64,000 bases of DNA, taken from contig CAISEW010000041.1 of the NCBI GenBank assembly GCA_903884455.1, positions 1 to 64,000 of the forward strand, written 5' to 3'. Shown one piece after another: positions 58,949 to 64,000 of this stretch. The notes under the pieces are model-generated. The model had not been told where the DNA came from. It saw nothing but the letters and a program-made list of their open reading frames with translations, and did not search any database. The stretch comes from an uncultured Chloroflexota bacterium (GTDB lineage Bacteria > Chloroflexota > Dehalococcoidia > GIF9 > AB-539-J10). Position 1 is the first letter of the stretch. Every line of letters starts with the position of its first letter. A program made the position numbers and the translations under genes.

Positions 58949-60764
58949 CTTTCTTCGCCAGGACTGGGGTTATGCCTTCTGTCTGGCTGAGCTCCTCTAA
59001 CGAAGCTTCCTTGATAGCTTGAATTGAGCCAAGCTTTTTTAGCAGAGCCTTTTTTCGCTTTGGCCCGATGCCGGGTATGTTATCCAGAGCGGAAGCGATG
59101 ACTTCTTTGTGGCGCAACTTCCGGTGGTAGCTTATAGCGAAGCGGTGGGCTTCATCCCGGGCTCTTTGTAGGATATGAAGGGCCGGAGAGTCTTTAGCTA
59201 TATAAACCGGCTGGGGGTCGCCGGGTATAAATACCTCCTCATTTTCTTTAGCTAGGCTGACCATGGGGATAGAGTCTAGCCCTAATTCTTGCCTCACCTC
59301 CAGAGCGGCATTGAGTTGTCCCTTGCCGCCATCAATGAGGACAAGGTCGGGAATAATTGCCCAGGTGCCTTCGCCTGTCAGGCCCCGTTTAAACCTGCGC
59401 CTCAATGTCTCTTGAATCATGGCATAATCGTCAGCGCCAGTCACAGTTTTGATACGGAAGCGGCGATAATGTGCCGGTTTAGGCCAGCCTTTTTCCAGAA
59501 CAACCATGCTGCCCACAGCCAAAGCGCCCTGAATATTAGAGACATCATAACATTCTATTCTCCGGGGCATCTTAGGCAAGTGTAGTCTGTTTTTTAGCTC
59601 TTGTAAGCCGGAGCTTATAGTCTCTACCTTCATCTCTTTAGCTTGGGCTAGTTCTAAACCTTGTGCAGCGTTTTCGGCTGCTGTGTCCACCAGCTTCTTT
59701 TTGGCTCCCCTTTGAGGCACTTGAAGCTCCACCCTGCTCCCTCTTTGCTGTTCAAGCCATTCCGAAAGCACTGCTGGCTCGTCCACGGGGTGCTGAAGCA
59801 ATATCAGCGGTGGGATATATGAAGCCGAGGCATAGTATTGTTTCACGAAACTGGTCATTATTTGCCCGGGAGACTCGCCCTGGATGCCTTCCATAATAAA
59901 ATGGTCTTGGCTGATAAGTTTATTATTGCGAATAGAAAAGAGCTCGACATAAGCCTGTTTTTCATTTTGTGCCAGACCAATGACGTCCTTTTCCCCTTGT
60001 AATGTTATAGCAATCCTCTGCCCCTCTATGACTTTTCCTATGGCGTTAATTTGGTCGCGCAACAAAGCTGCCCTCTCAAACTGAAGCTGCTGCGCTGCGG
60101 CTTTCATCTTGGTGTTTAATTCACGAAGAATAAGTTCCTGCTTCCCCTGTAAGAATAAGATGACCTGGTTTATTACGTCGTGGTATTCCTGTTTTTCCAC
60201 TGCCCCAATGCATGGTCCGAGACAGCGGTGGATATAATAATCGAGACAGGGCCGCTTATCTTTACCCTCGATGCGCTTGCTGCAGCTACGAAAAGGAAAG
60301 ATTTTCTTTATTAACCTTAAGGTTTTGCGTACTGAGCCAGCACTGGCAAAAGGTCCAAAGTATCTAGCTCCGTCTTTCTGAACCCGGCGAGTGATGTAGA
60401 CACCCGGCCAATCTTCGTTAATGTCTATCTTGAGGTACGGGAAAGTCTTGTTATCTTTAAGGCGCACATTGTACCTGGGGGTATATTTCTTTATCATGTT
60501 GCATTCTAGGATAAGCGCCTCTTGCTCGGAATTGGTAACTACGAACTCGAAATCTTGTATTTTTGACACTAATCGTTGAATCTTGGATGATAGGTTGGAA
60601 GGAGCGCCAAAATAACTCCTTACCCGACTGTTCAAGTTGGCAGCCTTGCCAACGTAGATAACCTTACCCTCGTTGTCCTTAAACAGATAAACTCCGGGCT
60701 TTGCTGGCAAAACTTTTAATTGCTCTGATTTCACGGCAAATTTATTGTAGCAAGCGGCTGGCAT
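58914..60764 (-). CDS. uvrC: Excinuclease ABC subunit C
   Basis: LPAKPGVYLFKDNEGKVIYVGKAANLNSRVRSYF; KRPCLDYYIHRCLGPC; IECYDVSNIQG; VLIDGGKGQLNAAL. Confidence 0.97.
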   Translation of the reverse strand: MPAACYNKFAVKSEQLKVLPAKPGVYLFKDNEGKVIYVGKAANLNSRVRSYFGAPSNLSSKIQRLVSKIQDFEFVVTNSEQEALILECNMIKKYTPRYNVRLKDNKTFPYLKIDINEDWPGVYITRRVQKDGARYFGPFASAGSVRKTLRLIKKIFPFRSCSKRIEGKDKRPCLDYYIHRCLGPCIGAVEKQEYHDVINQVILFLQGKQELILRELNTKMKAAAQQLQFERAALLRDQINAIGKVIEGQRIAITLQGEKDVIGLAQNEKQAYVELFSIRNNKLISQDHFIMEGIQGESPGQIMTSFVKQYYASASYIPPLILLQHPVDEPAVLSEWLEQQRGSRVELQVPQRGAKKKLVDTAAENAAQGLELAQAKEMKVETISSGLQELKNRLHLPKMPRRIECYDVSNIQGALAVGSMVVLEKGWPKPAHYRRFRIKTVTGADDYAMIQETLRRRFKRGLTGEGTWAIIPDLVLIDGGKGQLNAALEVRQELGLDSIPMVSLAKENEEVFIPGDPQPVYIAKDSPALHILQRARDEAHRFAISYHRKLRHKEVIASALDNIPGIGPKRKKALLKKLGSIQAIKEASLEELSQTEGITPVLAKKVKEYLKDSSTL

Positions 60765-60793
60765 AGAGGCAAAATGACTCGGATTATGTTAAA

Positions 60794-61648
60794 ATGACTC
60801 TGATGAAGCTAGATATCGAAGCCTTCCTTCAGTATTTGACCAAGGACAAAGGCTATTCCCAGAATACTGTGGCTGCTTACCACAATGATTTGACTCAAAT
60901 GGCAGCCTTTATTACCGCAGAGCAAGCCAAGGGCATAATCACGTCCTACGATGGGCTTTTAAAGGGCTATTTGCTCAAGCTCAGGGAGAAGAGATACGCT
61001 GTGGCAACAACCGCTCGCAAAGTTGCATCAGCCAAATCATTCTTCAAATTTATGGTTGATTCGGGGAGGATGAGGGAGAATCCAACACAAAATTTGCCCT
61101 CTCCTCAAGTTAGCAAGCATGCACTCAGGTTCTTATCTCCGTCTGAGTACCAAAAGTTACTTGCCGAGCCAGCCAAGCTATCCTCTCCGGAAGCTAAAAG
61201 AGATGCGGTGATGCTGGAATTACTATATGCCACTGGTGTACGCATAAGCGAGTTAGTGTCATTAAATGTTAAAAATATTGATTTGGAGCAAAATCGTGTG
61301 CATATTGATTCTAAAAGACAAGTTCCTTTTGACCATCGCTTAAGCCTGATTTTAGGAAATTTCCTCAGAAGTGATAGGCTGGATTTATTATATGATGAGA
61401 GAGAGGAAGCCCTATTTCTTAACCGACGTGGTAAGAGGCTGACTCGACAGGGGTTCTGGCAGATTATTAAGGGTTATGCCTCTAAGGCAGGTCTGGGTGG
61501 CAAGATCACGCCGCAGACCTTGCGTCATAGCTTTGCCAGACGTAAATTACAGAGTGGCATTGAGCTCCGTCAACTCCAGCAACTTTTAGGTCACGCATAT
61601 ATTTCCAGTACAAGAATTTATAAGCAATCTGCACCAAGGAGAGGATAA
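60794..61648 (+). CDS. Tyrosine recombinase XerC/XerD-like
   Basis: FLQYLTKDKGYSQNTVAAYHNDL; LLYATGVRISELVSLNVKNID; TPQTLRHSFARRKLQSGIELRQLQQLLGHAYISSTRIY. Confidence 0.93.
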   Translation: MTLMKLDIEAFLQYLTKDKGYSQNTVAAYHNDLTQMAAFITAEQAKGIITSYDGLLKGYLLKLREKRYAVATTARKVASAKSFFKFMVDSGRMRENPTQNLPSPQVSKHALRFLSPSEYQKLLAEPAKLSSPEAKRDAVMLELLYATGVRISELVSLNVKNIDLEQNRVHIDSKRQVPFDHRLSLILGNFLRSDRLDLLYDEREEALFLNRRGKRLTRQGFWQIIKGYASKAGLGGKITPQTLRHSFARRKLQSGIELRQLQQLLGHAYISSTRIYKQSAPRRG

Positions 61649-61920
61649 TGGCAAAAAAATCACGACGTGCTAAAGCTAAACAGCGGGCTAGAATGGCGAA
61701 GGCGGTAGAGCAGAGACAGCCACAACAACCAACACAACAACCAATGTCAATGCCTACTAAGCTGCAATCACCGGCCCGAGTGTCTCCGAAAGCTCAAGCC
61801 CCAAAAGCTCAAGATTTAACCAGCCGCTATCAATATGTTCTGCCTGACGTAAAACGCATCGGCATCATTGCCGGCTCCATAATTGTGGTCCTCATAATCC
61901 TGTCTTTCATTCTTGGTTGA
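61648..61920 (+). CDS. Small basic protein with C-terminal TM
   Basis: KKSRRAKAKQRARMAKAVEQRQ... then IGIIAGSIIVVLIILSFILG; overlaps the xer stop (ATAATG). Confidence 0.7.
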   Translation: MAKKSRRAKAKQRARMAKAVEQRQPQQPTQQPMSMPTKLQSPARVSPKAQAPKAQDLTSRYQYVLPDVKRIGIIAGSIIVVLIILSFILG

Positions 61921-61939
61921 CATCTTCGGCTGGTGAACT

Positions 61940-62578
61940 GTGGCGGATTTAGAGTGGGCTAGGGAAAATTTACTTAAATATCTTGACCACGAAATCGCTG
62001 ACAAGCGTATAGTTGAAGCTATGAAGCATGTTCCGCGTGAAGCCTTTGTATCACCAGAGCAATATCATGCTGCTTATGACGATAGACCCTTGGGCATTGG
62101 CTTCGGGCAAACTATCTCTCAACCCTTCATTGTGGCTCTGATGGTGCAAGCTTTGGAGCTCAGGGAGAATGGAAAGGTGCTGGAGCTGGGTACTGGGAGC
62201 GGCTACGAAGCAGCGATATTAGCTGAGTTAGCTCAAAAGGTGGTTACCGTGGAGTGTATACCTGAATTGGCGGAATCGGCTAAGCAAGTTCTGGATAAGC
62301 TTGGTTATTCCAATATCGAGATTCACGTAGCTGGCAAAACTCTGGGTTGGCCAGAGGGAGCCCCTTACGATGCTATTATAGTTTCTGCTGGTGCTCCCAG
62401 TGTGCCTCAAGTTCTTTTGGAGCAACTAACTTGGGAGGGGCGATTGGTAATCCCTGTGGGCTCTCAATGGCAGCAAGACTTGCTCAAGATTACCAAGCTC
62501 AGAAAGGGTAACAGGATAGAGAACTTAGGTGGTTGCTACTTCGTGCCCCTTATTGGTGAAGGTGCTTGGGAGAAGTGA
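61940..62578 (+). CDS. pcm: Protein-L-isoaspartate O-methyltransferase
   Basis: VPREAFVSPEQYHAAYDDRPLGIGFGQTISQPFIVALM; VLELGTGSGYEAAILAELA. Confidence 0.95.
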   Translation: MADLEWARENLLKYLDHEIADKRIVEAMKHVPREAFVSPEQYHAAYDDRPLGIGFGQTISQPFIVALMVQALELRENGKVLELGTGSGYEAAILAELAQKVVTVECIPELAESAKQVLDKLGYSNIEIHVAGKTLGWPEGAPYDAIIVSAGAPSVPQVLLEQLTWEGRLVIPVGSQWQQDLLKITKLRKGNRIENLGGCYFVPLIGEGAWEK

Positions 62579-62678
62579 AAAGGGTAATTGGCAGTGGGAA
62601 TGTTGTTGGTGCTGGAAGCGGAGAACTGTGAATGTCTATCGGAAGACCATCTGCAAAATAAGCTAACGGAGGTGAAAG

Positions 62679-63812
62679 ATGGATTTTAACTTGAGTCGAG
62701 AGCATGAGATGCTGAGGGATATGGTGAAGGAATTTGCTAACAATGAACTGGCGCCTCGCGCTTTGGAACTGGACAATAAAGGCGAATTTTTCTGGGAACA
62801 GGTGAAAAGATCAGGGCAGTTGGGTCTCATCGGGGTGATAAACTCCAAAGAGTATGGTGGCACGGCTATGGGTCATCTGGCCCGGATGATTCTAATCGAG
62901 GAAATCTCGCGCGTTTATCCACCGATGGGCTTCTTCCATCAGACGGGCAATCTGTTAATGTACGCCATAGAGACTTTTGGCAATGACCAGCAGAAGAAAA
63001 AGTATTTGCCTGCCCTCTGTAAAGGTGACAAGGTGAGTGCTTTTGCTCTTACTGAGGCTAGTGGCGGTTCTGACCCAGCCAATATGCAAACTGAGGCTAC
63101 TCTGAAAGGCAACGATTACGTCATTAACGGTCGAAAGTGCTGGATCACTGCAGTCGACCCGGCAGATGTTGTGGGCTTTGTTGCCAAAACCGGGGATAAG
63201 TTCAGTGCATTTATCGTAGAAAAGGGCACACCAGGCTTTGAAGTCACCCGGAGGGAGGAAACTATAGGTCTGCGTTCTCTGCCGGTCAACGAATTTGCTC
63301 TGACCAACTGCCGCCTGCCTAAGGGAAACCTCATAGGAGAGGAAGGACGTGGTCTTGTCTGTGCTCTGACCACTATTGCCACTATCGGCAGGACAGGTGC
63401 CGCCGGAGTAGCCTTGGGCATTGCCCGTGGCTGCTACGAGATAGCTTTGAAGTTCGCCAAAGAGCGTGTCCTCTATGGCAAGCCGATAGCTGCCCTCCAG
63501 GCGATACAGTTTATGCTGGCTGATATGAATGTGGAGATTGAAGCCGCCAAGTGGCTTTGCTACAGCACTGCCTGGCAGCTTGACCAGGGCAAGACATCCC
63601 GGGACCTGGCAGTGGATATAGCCAGATGTAAGCTCTATGCCGTTGATGTTGCTAACCGCTGCGCCTATAAGGCGGTGGATATCATGGGCGCTTACGGGTT
63701 GTCTCCCGAGTACCGTGTCATCGGTCTACTGAGAGATGCTCTAGAGCTGGGCGTGGCTGCTGGCAGTCAAGAGGTAATGAAGATTACCATCGGGGCAACC
63801 ATTACAAGGTAA
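62679..63812 (+). CDS. Acyl-CoA dehydrogenase
   Basis: AFALTEASGGSDPANMQTEATLKGNDYVINGRKCWIT; RGLVCALTTIATIGRTGAAGVALGIARG. Confidence 0.94.
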   Translation: MDFNLSREHEMLRDMVKEFANNELAPRALELDNKGEFFWEQVKRSGQLGLIGVINSKEYGGTAMGHLARMILIEEISRVYPPMGFFHQTGNLLMYAIETFGNDQQKKKYLPALCKGDKVSAFALTEASGGSDPANMQTEATLKGNDYVINGRKCWITAVDPADVVGFVAKTGDKFSAFIVEKGTPGFEVTRREETIGLRSLPVNEFALTNCRLPKGNLIGEEGRGLVCALTTIATIGRTGAAGVALGIARGCYEIALKFAKERVLYGKPIAALQAIQFMLADMNVEIEAAKWLCYSTAWQLDQGKTSRDLAVDIARCKLYAVDVANRCAYKAVDIMGAYGLSPEYRVIGLLRDALELGVAAGSQEVMKITIGATITR

Positions 63813-63821
63813 TCTGGCTCT

Positions 63822-64000
63822 ATGGGTCTTGAAATCTTAGTTTGTATTAAACAGGTGCCGCACCCCGACCACTTCTCTGAAATCCGGCTGGATGTAGGCA
63901 GCGGGCACATTATCCGGGAGGGTGTCCCGGCAATCATAAATCCACTGGACCGCAATGCCCTCGAAGAGGGGCTGAGGGTTAAGGAGAGGTTTTCAGGGAA
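63822..64000 (+). CDS. etfB: Electron transfer flavoprotein beta subunit (3' truncated by window)
   Basis: MGLEILVCIKQVPHPDHFSEIRLDVGSGHIIREGVPAIINPLDRNALEEGLRVKE. Confidence 0.9.
   Translation, partial: MGLEILVCIKQVPHPDHFSEIRLDVGSGHIIREGVPAIINPLDRNALEEGLRVKERFSG

Noticed and set aside
60794-61648. Tyrosine recombinase as the integrase of the phage island
   Set aside because: Lies 7 kb beyond the phage module, in a uvrC/pcm housekeeping context, with XerC/D-type N-terminus; no att-like repeats recognised.

Overview
The window reads as a Dehalococcoidia/Chloroflexi-like chromosome segment; the lineage is inferred from gene content and protein style, not from a search. Dense housekeeping genes at both ends (dgt, dnaG, rpoD, ffh, pheA, recO, rpsP/khpA, hppA, nfi, prfB, radC, rarA, uvrC, xerC/D-like, pcm, acyl-CoA dehydrogenases, start of etfB) flank an accessory island at about 33.4-53.5 kb. 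The island carries phage head/packaging genes: a terminase split by a frameshift, portal, scaffold, HK97-like major capsid protein, connectors, and C1q-like fibre and tail proteins. No integrase, replication or lysis genes are visible. A minus-strand block interrupts the phage module and encodes a tubulin/FtsZ-like GTPase, two tandem paralogous TIG/IPT-type membrane-anchored surface proteins ending in RRR..YYY, and a ~1150-aa BNR/Fn3-type surface protein. About 20 copies of a modular palindromic repeat (TCATTGCGAG-[variable hairpin]-GCAATCTC) occur only between about 36.7 and 58.2 kb. Several of them are translated in frame inside phage genes. Other main observations: (i) a complete IS-like element at 16808-18475 with near-perfect 14-bp inverted ends and an exact 8-bp target duplication, carrying a transposase with an Asn at the expected first catalytic Asp plus a tightly packed membrane/coiled-coil passenger ORF; (ii) a 52-codon leader ORF overlapping the hppA start codon that is an in-frame internal deletion derivative of the downstream nfi gene; (iii) a canonical-position +1 frameshift in prfB; (iv) a truncated PiT transporter copy; (v) a 28-bp perfect inverted repeat flanking the terminase/tubulin/TIG segment. 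No rRNA, tRNA or CRISPR array was recognised.
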